Assembly (NCBI GenBank): GCA_014529385.2
Contig: CM043969.1
Location: forward strand, 31,099,446 to 31,159,445
Origin: Adiantum capillus-veneris
Lineage: Eukaryota > Streptophyta > Polypodiopsida > Polypodiales > Pteridaceae
DNA: 60,000 nucleotides
Direction: 5' to 3'
Positions 35,462 through 47,207 of the stretch are shown in pieces. The notes beneath the pieces were generated by a model. That model ran no database searches. It was not told the origin of the DNA and worked only from the letters and a program-made list of their open reading frames with translations. The translations under genes and the position numbers were made by a program. How positions within the stretch are numbered: the stretch's first letter is position 1; every line of letters starts with the position of its first letter.

Positions 35462-36104
35462 AACCTGATTCACCTCCGTTGCAATTGTCCGCCAACTTAA
35501 ATTGGGTGTACCATGATACGTTCGACTCCGATCGGTGAGCCACACATTTTGGTTGACTCCCCATGTCGCATGCAACTTTCCACAACCTTGGCGAGGTTAA
35601 AAAAATACGTGACAGTGCGCCTACCACGTGGCCCAGTGACCACATACCCGATCCTCTTGAAAGCTTTGTCAGCCCATAACTTGCTTGTATTGGCAATCTA
35701 AAAAGACCGGCATGCTCCACAACTCAAGCTTTACATGCGTATCCATTAATTACAATTTTGACCACCTCTGTGTTCTTGCCCCACCCGTCGGGGATCTGCA
35801 AAGCATTCTAACTTTGGACTTCAATATCTCTCACCACAAGGCTCCGTTTGATGAGCCGTTTCGACCAACTTGCACATCATCTTCAGGACCATATTCTAGA
35901 GCACCAAATCAGCATCTTGGGCACCTTCCAGTTGGACCATTTTGGGGCCTTTTTTACCAAAAACCACATTAGACATACACTTCCACTATCATTTGCCTAC
36001 CCAGGTCCTCCACATTGACCTTGGCCCTTTGTCTTGCACCTGCTAGCACCCATAGCTTGGCGTAGAGCACTTTCCTTCACATACCAACTTTGACTGCACC
36101 AACT
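35462..36104 (-). repeat. LTR block E, copy 3 (inverted)
   Basis: The reverse complement begins TTGGTGCAGTCAAAGTTGG at 36104 and follows block E (9115-9700) to the CTTGATGTTCGAGGG point near 35430-35462, where LINE sequence starts. It abuts the plus-strand LTR F head to head. Confidence 0.55.
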
Positions 36105-36110
36105 CTGTGA

Positions 36111-36720
36111 TGCCTGATTAATTTTGGCGGTTTGGGTGGCCTCAAAAAGGGAACACAAGAAAATTGAAATGTGACAAGCACAAGAAGAATTGAAATCGAG
36201 AGCCGAGGCAATTGGGTGCAATTTACCACTCAGACATTGGACCATCGAGCAGGAAATGTGAACAGCTAGAAAATGCGGGTAGAAGGGGTTTTTCTTAAGA
36301 AAGACTTTTGTGGTGATTTTGCTACCCCAAGGGCTAAGCCTTGCTGTGCCGCCACATGGCGATGAGATAAGCCCATATGTGGGTTTATAACGTATGGCCA
36401 TGGTGTATATGTCCTTAAGTGTGAGGCCTTTGGAGAGTATAAGTTGAGAGAGGGGCTCTCCTTGTGATCAACAATGATGGTCGACCCAGTATGGCGTTGT
36501 GCGAGATGGGCAGTGGCCCATTTGCTGTGCAATGGCACTGGGTGGCGAACAAGGGCGTTTTTGGTGGTGTGACAATGGCCGGTGGTGCCTTGGTATTGTC
36601 CGGCAGCGTGGAGATGATGTGGCAGTGGGTAAGTAGCCGGTCTCGCGCTCCCCATTTTGAAGGTAAAACTTCCCCCCACTAGCGAGGTCGCTAGTGCTTG
36701 GAGTCTGGGGGTAAGGGGCA

Positions 36721-36775
<55 letters not shown>

Positions 36776-37727
36776 AAGTCAGCCCGAGGGGGCCGCCATG
36801 CGCGAAGGGTGGAAGGGAACAATCCCAAGCAAGGACATTCCAAGGAAAAAGTCAAAGCCAGCCGAGAGGCAAGAAAGAAAGAGAAAGAATGCAAAGGATC
36901 CAAGTCCAAGGGGTAGTTAAGAGCCGACCAAGGTAGGCATATGGGGCAAATTCAAAAGGAAAAAGGGTGTAAGTTTAGAAGGAAAGATTAAGTGAATAAA
37001 AAGTAAAAATAAAAAATGCCAAGGGGCACTAGCGACATTGCTAGTGGAGCCCTGCTCAAGCACAAACCAAATAGTGCAGCTAAAGAGCAGCTGAAAATGA
37101 GGTGGCTCCCTCCTTCCAAAAAATGCCAAATTAAGGTGTCAAATGGGCCAATTGAAAAGTTGTTTCCAAAGTTTAAGACCCCACCTATAAAAGCCAGTTT
37201 TTTAATTAAATGGGGGCTTCTTTTGTGCCGTTTGAAGCCTACAAATGGAGCTCCTTGGCGGAGGAGTGTGCCTGTCAATCCCCTTTGTAATTTTGCTTGA
37301 AAGTGGTAATTGTGATGAAATTTCAAGCTTTGTACATGCCTCTTGAAGTGTGATCAAGTCACTATTGCCCCATTCTGCTCTTCTTTGTTCTTCCCCCCCT
37401 TTCTCTTTCTCCTGCTCTTGTGTTCCCCCAAGGTGCCGAGAGTGTGGATGCGTGTGCTCCCCCGGACCAACAGTGTTTTGTGTGGGAGAGTGAGATTGAA
37501 TGCCTAGTGCATGTGTGTGTGTGTAAGGGTGGAGATAGACCATGGTAGTAGGTGTGCGTCATGTGGTGGACTTGTGGAGTGTGTACAAATTGGGAAAAGA
37601 GCAGGCGGTGGTTTTCTAGTGTAAAGTATGTTATCTGAGAGGATAGGGGTGTTGTGTTGGATACCTAAGATATAGAGAGGCTTTTGTGTTTGTATTGGGT
37701 GTGATCCCCCATTCCCCCTCTCCAACA
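36111..37727 (+). repeat. LTR F, best-preserved copy, possibly solo
   Basis: 1617 bp from TGCCTGATTAATTTTGG to CTCTCCAACA. Both ends are TG...CA, and no internal region follows on the plus strand. Flanks TGTGA and TTAGT do not match, so a clean solo-LTR insertion is not supported. A TATAAAAGCC at about 37187-37196 is a likely promoter element. Confidence 0.6.
36725..36771 (+). repeat. (GA)n microsatellite in LTR F
   Basis: About 23 GA units, the short counterpart of the (TG)n(AG)n array at 10305-10466. Confidence 0.95.
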
Positions 37728-38767
37728 TTAGTACTTGCCTCGCCAGGCATTTCAGCTCAAAACCGGCCTACGGCCGACAAACACCACTCAAACCCCCACA
37801 AAAATACACGTCAACACCCAGTGGCCCACCAATGCAGTGCCACGGAGAGACCTCCATCGCCAGCCAGATCCACGAGCTCCCTCCTCAACTTGATACCCTT
37901 TGGTGGTGTCCACTCCACGAATATACCCCAAAAATTGATTCTGTATATCACCATGTGGGATAGTATGCATCCACATGGCAGCCTCTAGGCATCTCCTCCT
38001 TGAGCTTCACAAAATTCCACCCAAAATCCGCCAAGAAATTGGTTTTTTTCTCAAAGTTTTTCCTCATGTCATTTATTGGTCCACACCCTCGTCACCAGTC
38101 TGTAAAGCCACCATCGGAGCTTGCATTACCATCTTCTATTGAAACTTTCCTGTTTGGACTCTGTCTCATGCACTCTAACTTCCTACTATCTCCAAGTGCT
38201 TTCTACTACTCTTACAAACTCCGTCAGTTTTTAAAGAACCTCTGTTGGCACACTTCTGGATGTGGACAAACAGGCACCAACGTGGCCCTAAACAAAACTT
38301 CTTCTACTAATATCTCTCCCAACCCGATTTTTGATTTGCTGATTTGAAAAGACTAGTAGTCTCCATAAATCAAGCATTATACACTCATAGCTTCAAGTTG
38401 GCTCGAGCTCCATGGCTCCAGCCGCCCTATTTGGCTAGAATCTGCAAGCATCCCCAACTTCAAACTACCATAACTTGGGCACCGTGGCTATGTTTGACAA
38501 GCCGTGTGGACCTGTTTATAGACCACTTCAAACTCTTCATTGACAAAAACCAATATCTTCAAAATTCTCCACCTGTCACTTTGCCAAGCCCTTTCTAATA
38601 CCCTTTAGATATATGAAACCACATAAAGCATACATACTAGGTGCTCCTTGTCTGTCCATGCTCTTTGTAGCTGCTTCCGCCCTTTTCCATGTACTTGCTA
38701 GCCTCCATACACCTACTTGTTGTAACACTTTCTATGGTCCACACACTTTGCTTGCACCATCATTGCC
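37728..38767 (-). repeat. 3' LTR of element G
   Basis: Minus-strand start TGATGGTGCAAGC follows AAAGGGGTGGGCAA. The start resembles block E, so G belongs to the same LTR family. The end meets the CA end of LTR F at 37727. Confidence 0.6.
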
Positions 38768-41165
38768 CACCCCTTTGTTGAACATTTATGTTCAACCAAA
38801 AATAGTGTTTATTAAACTTGAAGTTTGCAACATTATGCTAACACTAAAACAAAGCTGAAACAAGCACGACCATATATACAATATGTACAAATTGCATGGA
38901 AATCATATTTAATCCTGTCTAAGTGGGTTGCCCACCCCGGTAGCTATAATTTGGTTCACAGTTGGTACCACGCTTCTATCAAATTATAGCCTGAGCCGCA
39001 CCCTGTTTACCCAGTTTCTAATAAGCTTACCATTCATCCATACCAACTAATAGGTCCCGTTTGGGAAAGCCTTTTTTACTTTGGATGGAACTGTCCACTT
39101 TTTTTTTGAACTTTTTACGGAAGTTAAAGTCCAAATAACTTTGATAATTCATGACCAAATCCCATTCTTCTCTCTTCTTATATGGCAAGCTCTTGTTGAA
39201 TTTTGCAATCCGCTTCTCTTGCTACTTTGTATAGTAGTTTTCTATCAATCCATTCACAAGGTCTCAAGGTTGGTTCCAATCTTGTAACAACTCCTGTTGT
39301 GTGGCATCGATCTGCCATGCTCCCTTTAAAAGACCTAGCTATGTGTGCTCCAATTTGAACGGAGTGAAACTAGTGGCTACTTTGTATCAGGTCTTGTACG
39401 CCCATAAGCACTTCTTGCTATTCACATCACATTCCAATTCTTGATTATAAACATATTTAGTTAGCATTTTTACAATTTGTCCATTTGTGCTTTCCACCAA
39501 AACAATTGCACAGAGGATGGTATGGTGAGGAAAATTGGTGTTGCATTACCAGTGTTTCTAGCAAAGTTGTCGTCAACCCGCTTCTAAAGCCTTTCTCTCT
39601 ATCAAAAATGAATATCCATGGTACCCAAAATGACAACAAAGGTTATCAAAAACAATTTGATCCACCACAGTAGAATGCACCCCCTTTACGGCCTTTGCCT
39701 CTACTCACTTGTTGGCAAGGTAGTTAATGGCTACCACAATGTCCTTCTTACCACTTGACGACTTCAGGAGTGGACTGATCGGACCCCATTTCTTAAAAGT
39801 ATTTTGGGCTAGGATAGCCCCTTGTGATTTTTCTATTATACTTCTTTCTCCATTGCCTAGAATTCATGACATGCTTTACACCAGTTGTGCACATCTCGTA
39901 CCACTGAAGGCCACCAGAAACCGGTTCGTAGAACTCGAAACAGGACTTGGTATTTACCATAATGTCCACTCTCTTCATGGCACTGCTACAACACCATACC
40001 AACCACTTGTTTGTAAATCATTCTTCGCAACACTTCCTCCCGTCCATAAACCATTAGATCCCTCCCTATCAGGGTAAACTTACAATATTTTTGCACCATT
40101 CTTTTCTTTTGTAACTTGGAAAATTCTTCTGGACACTGGCCCATGCCTAGTAGGTCTTCAATCTCATGCAAGGTTTCCCGACCTGCATAAGTGACTGGAG
40201 CTACATATATACATGTGGTTTGCATCGGTACCTTACCAGTTGCAAATTGATCTTCCTCTTGATTCCGGTCCTTCTTGATAAGCTCGAACTAAACTTCTTC
40301 AAAAACCTTCAACAATTTTTTAATGGCATAAAATAATTCTTCAAAGAGTTCTTTTTTACCTTCCATTGGCCTAGCAGCTGTTTAATTACCAATAGAGCAT
40401 CACCTTTCACGATCAACGTGGATATACTGAACTCCACATACTGCTTCAAGCCTAAGTGCAAAGTAAGGTATTATGTCTCGTTATTGGTGTGAACATTCTG
40501 TAAGTCATAGGCCCTCAAAAACAAGATTGAGGTGCTTGGATCTCGTATCACAACACCTCCACCAGATTTTTGTATCGCTCTCATGTAAGCACCCTCAAAC
40601 CATAATATAAATGCCTCTACCAAGTCAGGCTCTTCCTTGGCTTTGCCTCACACCACCCTTTCCGTAGACTAGTTGTTCCTCTTCTTTGATGACCAAAATG
40701 TTTGCCAAATGAGAATGACCTTAAACTCAAACTCAAACATACCTATGTCTTCTATGAACACCCTGATAAATCTGCCCAAGTAGCAATGGATTCTTAGCTT
40801 CAAAATGGCAAACAAGAATAGGCATTGTACATGCGTGTGCACTCCCTTTTATAGGGAATTTTACAAAAGCTTTAAAGAAAAAAGTTTTGAATTGCACAGG
40901 CTGTTAGAGTCCCCTTTTGGTATTTCTTGTGCATGGCATACACCTAGCAGGCCACACTTAGCATTCCATTGCATGGTTGACACCACATCAACTTTCCATT
41001 TTCAATCCATGAGAGCTTCCCCTTGTGGGCCTCGGCATGGCCCTTCAAACTCCACAGGAAATCACCCTTTGAGGGGACACTGATGGCACCGTTGATGCTC
41101 TCCCTCTCCCTCCTGAGTCCTCAAAAATAAGATGGTGCATGTTGGGCCCCTAGTGGGTGCCACAT
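38768..41165 (-). pseudogene. RNase H and integrase remnants of element G
   Basis: Reading from 41165: primer site and leader to about 40650, then the second (archaeal-type) RNase H in pieces (about 40620-40330; LIVKGDALLVIKQ matches LSIKGDALLVVKQ of element B). Next are the integrase zinc-finger region (about 40230-39860), integrase core pieces (DREKGFRSG and HQFSSPYHP, about 39600-39490) and a C-terminal trace near 39070. Many stops. The 3' tail and purine tract occupy 38900-38768. Confidence 0.6.
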
Positions 41166-42075
41166 CAGCACCTGCCTCAAGAGGCAATTCATCTAAAATT
41201 GGCCTACAGTCATATGTGGGTGACGAGCGCTGTACAAACCACCACAAAAAGCCACGTTAACGTCCAATGGGACTCTGACGCAACGCCACAAGGAGGCCTC
41301 CATCACCAGCTAGAGCCACAAGCTCTCTCCTCAATTTGATACCCTTTGGTGGTGTCCACTCCCAGACATATACCCCGAAAAATTGTCTCTTCGTATCACC
41401 ATGTGGGATAGTAGGAATCCACGTGGCGGCCTCTAAGCATCTCTCCCTTGAGCTTCTCAAAGTTCGACCCAAAATCTGCTAAGAAATTGGTTTCTTTTTC
41501 AAAAAAAAATTCTCATGCCATTTGCTAGTTCAGGCCCTGATCACCACTCTGTAAAGCCACCATTTGAGCTTGAATGTCTGCCTTCTATCACTTCCAATCC
41601 TGCCAAATTTGAACCTACCTAGGTGCACCAATCGAGCCATCCAAAAAGGCAAGAAATAATAGATTCCTCCTAGTTGACCACCATCGTCAAGCTCCAACTA
41701 CTATAACTTGCATGTCCATACTCCATTTGATGCACTCTCTGTTCCTACTATTTCCAAATGCTCTCTACTACTCTTATAAACTCCATCGAGATTCAAACGG
41801 ACCTCTATTAGCACACTTCCGAATGCGGAAAAACTGGCACCAACCTGGCCCTCGACAAAAATTCTTCTACTAATATCTCTCACCCTGGCTTCAATTGCCG
41901 ATCAGAAAAGACCAGCAGGCTCCATAAATCAAGCACTATACACCCACATCTCCAAATTGGTTCGGACTCCATGGCTCTACCTGCCCTATCTGGCTAGAAT
42001 AATCTGCAAACATCCCCAACTTCAAATTTCCATAACTTGGGCACCGTGGCTTTGTTTGATGAGCTATCTGCACCT
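41166..42075 (-). repeat. 5' LTR of element G, start truncated
   Basis: Collinear with 37728-38560 in the same orientation. Homology stops at 42075, exactly where the LTR of element C begins (TGTTGGCAGC). Confidence 0.6.
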
Positions 42076-42985
42076 TGTTGGCAGCAAGCTAACATGGATA
42101 CCATTTTTCAGAGTTCTCTTTGTAAAACACTTATTATTTTGATAAATTGGGAATATTATAACTCCTACTTTCTCGGATAAACTCTGTAATTAATGAGCCG
42201 AAGCTACAAGCTTCTAGATTGTATCAGGCTGTCATTACCCATCTTTGGTAGAGCTCCAGATTATTAGTTTTGACCACCCAAAAACCTTGGCTAAGGTATA
42301 AAAGCTAATTTTTGTAAGTTTTGGATAATAAAATACATAGCGTGAGCTAACGGTGCTCACTCCTCTCCATCTTGCGCTTCCTACTCCTTCCTCGGTTGTC
42401 ACATTGCAATTGCGTTTGTTGCATTGCAACCGCAGGTAAGAGCTCTACGCATTAACGTAAGCAGTTCACAGTAATTTGTATCTTTTGGCATCGCCGATCC
42501 ACAACCTTATTTCATCATAACTAGGAATTTACACTTTCAAATCAAAAACTAAGAATAGGCCGGGTATTGGGGCATCATTGCTAAGCATTTAGATGCATTC
42601 TGGGTCAAAAACGACTAGGTCAAAAATCCACTACTGTTAATATTTGTAATTTTGGAAATTGACCTAAAGGGAGGTCTGAGACCATAAGTATGTGTACTTA
42701 GGTCTTATAAACATGTCCTAGAAGTTCCGTTGCGTTTGGATGTCATTTGATGTTGTAACGGATGTGATTTGTTTGCCGATGAGCGATTGGCTTTTGGTGA
42801 TTTCAGTCACTTGAGTGTAGCTTGAGTTAGATGCGAGTTGCTAGTTGTTATCCGAGAGATTGACAACCTCTTGTAGCCTCTATGTACTAGTTAAGTCAGC
42901 TTCGTCCCATGGATTGACAATTTTATCGTGGTTCTCGCTAATACAGCAATAAGATAGGATGGTGAGGTTAGACATGCGTCCCACA
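42076..42985 (+). repeat. 5' LTR of element C
   Basis: Starts TGTTGGCAGCAAGC and ends GCGTCCCACA immediately before a primer-binding site. It contains TATAAAA at 42296-42302 and AATAAAATA near 42328. Confidence 0.65.
42291..42305 (+). promoter_or_regulatory. TATA box of LTR C
   Basis: AAGGTATAAAAGCT, about 220 bp into the LTR, a usual U3 position. An AATAAAATA possible polyadenylation signal follows some 30 bp downstream. Confidence 0.5.
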
Positions 42986-43008
42986 TTTGGTGCCGTTGTC
43001 GGTGATCA
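42986..43008 (+). other. primer-binding site of element C
   Basis: TTTGGTGCCGTTGTCGGTG follows the LTR end directly. The TGGYGCCGTTG.CGG pattern is common at Ty3 primer sites in plants. Confidence 0.65.
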
Positions 43009-43559
43009 AAGAGACTTAAAATAGGGAAAAACACGAGCATCTTGTGAAGTTATCCTTTAACTTCTTAGGTTCACCTAGAGTTCAAAACTTTCTTTTAGAA
43101 ATCGCATAGATTAAGATTGTCATCTTTTGCTACGTAGAGGTAGCTTGGAAGTAATCGTACTTGTTGAGTGCCTTTAGGATTGTAGGATTGTATGAGAATG
43201 ATTGGTAGACGAGACAAGTCTTAAGATAAGTGCTCAAAAAACCATAAAAGACAAGAAAACGAGTGTTTGTGGACACTTTCCACAACCCTATTTCATGAGA
43301 ATCTAGGAGTAGGGTAAGTAGGATCCTAGGTGGATTTCAGAGCATTGCTCTCTCTGAAAGAATCAAGTGTGAGTTGTTATTGGAAGTTGCAGGATTTCAG
43401 GTCTACATCTATAAATAGCTCGAAAAGACTTGAAACCACTCAATCCGACTGGAGAGTAAGATTAAAAGTTTTGTCTGAACTAGTTGGTAAGCTCAAAGAC
43501 ACTTCGAGCTAAAAATTTCAAGAGTTGGCCAACACTCAAATTATTTACTTTTTCTTGAC

Positions 43560-44640
43560 ATTTTATGCCAAATTAAGTTTTTACTTGATTTATAGGCTTA
43601 AAATAGCTCATGTAAAGACTGTCTTTGAAAAAATTTAAAAAAAGTGTTCATTTCAAGCATGAAGTTAATAATCGCGATTATTAACATTCTGCTTCAAATT
43701 GACCAAGGTTCATACCATTGACTCATTGCATGTGTACAAACAACTTTTGTAAAGACCCAAAAGATTTGAATCACCAAACTGGCAAAAACTTGGGTGGAAA
43801 CTAAAGTTTGTACTGACTTTTTGAATCTTGAGTGTAAATTGGAAAAACATTTGCACAAACTTGTTGAAATTTGATTCATAGGCTTATATTGATGTGCATG
43901 ATAAACATGTGTACATGCTCAGTTGACCAAAAAGATGCAAAAAGTTGTCAGTTGTAAATAATTGCGATTATTTATATTTGCCCCATTTTTCAAATTTTTG
44001 ACCAAGTCACATACCACTAGTTTAACCATGTTGTAATAAGCCCACAAACCTATTTTGGTAAGATTTGGATCGCTAGATTGAAAATTGTGACCAAATTTGT
44101 AAAGTTAGTATGCGGATAGAAAATTGATGACCATTTGACCAAAAATTATCCAAACTTGACGAAACTTGGCTAGTGACCTTAACTTGAGGTGCTTAACAGA
44201 TCTGTGTCAAAGTTGGGACAAAAGTTTTGCAAAAATACACATGGAGTAAATAATCGCAATTATTTACATCTGCTTCAAAACTTGAGAAATTTTCACATTT
44301 GAGTATACCACAAGGTCAAGCATATCAAGTACACCTCACAAATCAATTTTTGTAAAATTTGGATCACAAAAGTGAGACATAAGCTAGATTCTTGAAATCA
44401 GAGTCTTTGGACTCAAAACAGTTGATAAATTTGATCAGATTTTGTACAAACTTGTCAAAACTTGTCCAGGGACTTTGACAAGTTGTATACTTGCCAAACC
44501 AATCTAAAAAGTGCAAAAAATTAGCAAAAGTAAATAATTGGGATTATTTACTACTTCTACCCTGAGACATCAGTTTTGACTTTTGAACTTATACAGTACC
44601 AACATAATATAAAGCCATCGGGCAATTTTGGGTTCAATCG
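43560..44640 (+). repeat. tandem array of about 289-bp units centred on palindromes
   Basis: Palindromic cores at 43664-43685, about 43954, 44243 and 44529 (pattern AAATAATYGCRATTATTT; the first, with core TAATAATCGCGATTATTA, is perfect over 22 bp). Spacings are 290, 289 and 286 bp. Each core is followed by a TGACCAAG..CATACCA motif and later by TTTTGTAA.A.TTTGGAT. Units are diverged but plainly related. No coding. Confidence 0.75.
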
Positions 44641-45187
44641 GATCAAAATTGGTACATGTTCACTCATTTTCCAGGCTGCAGATTAAACCTTTGATTTTTT
44701 GCTAAAGTCGAATCTGAAAGTCAAATTTTGACTCCCATAGCTCGATTTGAAGTGATACACATAGACTAATCATGAGACCTAGCAAAAACTCTACTGTCTT
44801 TATAGAAGAATAGCTAACATGATCAAATTTGTACAAGAATCAGGTTGCAGATGAGGAATCAGTGGCTTGACAGAAAGTTGCAATCAAATCAAGTGGAAAT
44901 TGATGGCAAGTCATTCCAAAGGTAAGTACTCTATCGAGGGATTCATAAGTCTATATGAACCTTAGATCTGGTCGGGTACTAGGAAATTAGGGCATACTTG
45001 GAGAAACCTCTAGTAGAGTATCCACCGAAGAAAGCGTGAATCAAGGCAATTCCTTGCACACAATTCTTGAAGAACTCTCAGACACTTTTTCAGATTCAAC
45101 ATCTGGAATGTCTTCTTACTAGACTCATTCGGATATAAGCATATACTCTCTTTTTACAAGACTAACCATCATGGAGCCCAGCTTTAC

Positions 45188-45392
45188 TTGGACCATAATG
45201 AGGAGTATGAAATTCGCATTGATGACCATGGTCTTGAGTTCGAAGAAGAGATTAGGCAAAACAAACAAGGAAAAATGTACATGGACAAAAATGGAACTCA
45301 GTATGTACAAGTCGAAAACCCTGATGTGGTAGACAAATGGGGGTTAGAAAAAAACACCATAATCCCAGATATGCACACAAAAGAAGGACCGC
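45188..45392 (+). pseudogene. start of the element C protein, truncated by element B
   Basis: About 68 codons of clean, highly charged coding sense (LDHNEEYEIRIDDHG, then MDKNGTQYVQVENPDVVD) end where the B LTR begins at 45393. No family is recognised. By position it corresponds to the gag-like frame at 336 in element D, though similarity is not obvious. The true start may be upstream of 45188. Confidence 0.45.
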
Positions 45393-46526
45393 TGTGAGCG
45401 GGATGAAAACACACACAGCGCCTCTATAACGACCCGACACACACTCTTGGAATGATACACACACACACTATGGGGCACCACTCGGCTTACACAACCAGCC
45501 TGGCCGAGACAGTGAACACACCTTTGGAGTGAGAGGAGAGAGACTATCCACTTGCCCACTCCACACAGACACACACACACACAAAAATCTCAGCTCAAAG
45601 GGGATAATTTCTGATGTTTAGATACAAATGAGCTTGGGCCAACACCAATGGGGCAAATAGCTCACACAATATGGGTAAAATAAGCCAGATACAATCACAA
45701 ACTAGAGCAGAAGTTTCGATCATAGGAGAAACTTACACAGCAAAAACAGCAGAAAAAGAGTGAGGAATTTGGCAAAATGGACAGCGCCATCGCGTCCGGA
45801 ATGGCCCAAAACCCCAAACTACAATGTAAAAGTGCTCAAATCCGACCTCGGATGAACAGTTTACGGCCAAAACAGGCTCCAAAAACCCAAAAAAAACACA
45901 CCTGCGGCTGTTCCTCCTCTCTTCTCCACGTTTTTTCTGGTCTTCTCTCTATTTTTTCAGTTCCCACACATAGATTTATTAGCTGGGCACCCTTGGCCTT
46001 TTAGATGATCTCAAACGGACCCCGAACAGGCAAAAAATTGACCTCGCAGTGCATAGTTGTCACCTTTTTGCATCATCCGCACACCTGGCACTCAGCGTTT
46101 TTCAATAATGCATCCCACCACCACGTGAAGTGGCCCCAAATTATGGTCCTCATGATGACCTTTCTGCATAACTCTCAGAAGAAAACACCCACGTTGTGTT
46201 CGTCTTCATCCGCGTGCAAATATTGACCTCGTTCGCCCTCCTGACGCCACTAGATGCCATCTGACGCACCTGCTGACCTCACGTCGTCGGCCCGCGGATA
46301 GCTTCCTCGAGAAGTTTTACGCGCTATAAACTCCTCATTATTGTAGAAAAAACATACTGGTACTGGTGATAGTGAAAATCGATGCACTATGTACACACTG
46401 TCCTACCTGTACACATGTGGGCCCCACATAACCACCTGGCTAAGGAAAATGGGCACTCCTTTATTTGATGCACCATGCATGTATATGTACATATGCGCAA
46501 TCCCTTGCTCCAAAAAACTCCTGACA
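45393..46526 (-). repeat. 3' LTR of element B
   Basis: 1134 bp on the minus strand, from TGTCAGGAGTT (46526) to CCCGCTCACA (45393). Homologous throughout to 5704-6859, with small indels and shorter CA repeats (about 45566-45583). The adjacent ACCGC (45388-45392) would be the target duplication. Confidence 0.8.
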
Positions 46527-46554
46527 TAATTTGCCCATCCCCTAGCCTACTAGA
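46527..46554 (-). other. polypurine tract of element B
   Basis: On the minus strand CTAGGGGATGGGCAAATTA precedes the LTR, parallel to 5684-5703 in element A. Confidence 0.6.
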
Positions 46555-47207
46555 TCATTCATGATTAGCAGCAGCAAAGAGAGATATAAGACTCGCCGCA
46601 CCACAGGTCTCCTCATCCCTCACCAACACTCCTTGATCCATAGACAGCTCATCTTGCTCCACCATCATCAATCTAGCATGATACAATTTAAGACGCAACC
46701 CATTTACCCTTGACTTATGTAGAACACCATCCAGGTTAGCCAACTGATATGTGCCATTTGGAAAACACTCCACTACCTTGAAAGGGCCTTCCCACTTAAT
46801 TTGAAATTTCTTTTGGAAGGTGTTGTCCAGCTTACTATTGTAGCGCAAAACCAAGTCATGTTTCTTGATACCCTTACTTTTAACCTTTTCATTTATCTTT
46901 GCCAAAGCCTTATCCTGTATCAGCCCATAATGCTCCAATGCGCTCATCCTATCCAACTGGACCTCTTGTAACTGCAAGAGCCTCTCTTTGAATGCATCAC
47001 TAGGTGACCCAAGCAACTTCTCTAACATCTTGACCGCAGGCAACTCTACCTCCACAGGCAATAGTGCTTCCTTTCCATACACCAAATGAAATGGAGTAAA
47101 CCCTGTACCTGTCTTCACTGAAGTACGGTAAGCCCATAATGCACTAGGCAATTCCAAATCCCAATTCTTTCCTTGGTGCTCTGTCACTTTAGAAAGAATT
47201 TGTACCA
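46555..47207 (-). pseudogene. integrase C-terminal part of element B
   Basis: 217 codons, open from the insertion site to the stop. It starts just after the catalytic core (WDLELPSALWAYRTS, then FTPFHLVYGKEALLPVEVELP) and ends with the GPY/F-like module (KWEGPFKVVE, FPNGTYQLANLDG). It has no chromodomain, as expected outside the chromoviruses. The frame is intact; only the 8.8-kb insertion separates it from its N-terminal part at 56050. Confidence 0.8.
47203..47207. other. target-site duplication, left copy
   Basis: TACCA directly left of the chromovirus 5' LTR; the same five bases follow the 3' LTR at 56050-56054. Confidence 0.9.

Larger units (their letters stand above)
37728..42075 (-). 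mobile_element. Element G: decayed Ty3 (Tat-like) copy, pol remnant only
   Basis: On the minus strand: 5' LTR 42075-41166 (its start cut by element C), primer site TGTGGCACCCACTAGG near 41164, a leader, RNase H and integrase sense, 3' tail and purine tract (near 38785-38768), then a 3' LTR 38767-37728. The LTRs are homologous to each other over about 900 bp in the same orientation. Gag, protease and reverse transcriptase are deleted. Confidence 0.65.
42076..45392 (+). mobile_element. Element C: 5' part of a second D-family LTR element
   Basis: LTR (42076-42985), primer site, a 2.2-kb leader with a tandem array, and the start of a protein frame that is cut by element B at 45393. The LTR is 910 bp against 908 bp in D, with the same kind of ends (TGTT and CCCACA) and TATA offset. 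The remainder should lie beyond the right window edge, after B. Confidence 0.55.

Noticed and set aside
36111-37727. Clean solo LTR with target duplication
   Set aside because: Flanking 5-mers TGTGA and TTAGT do not match.
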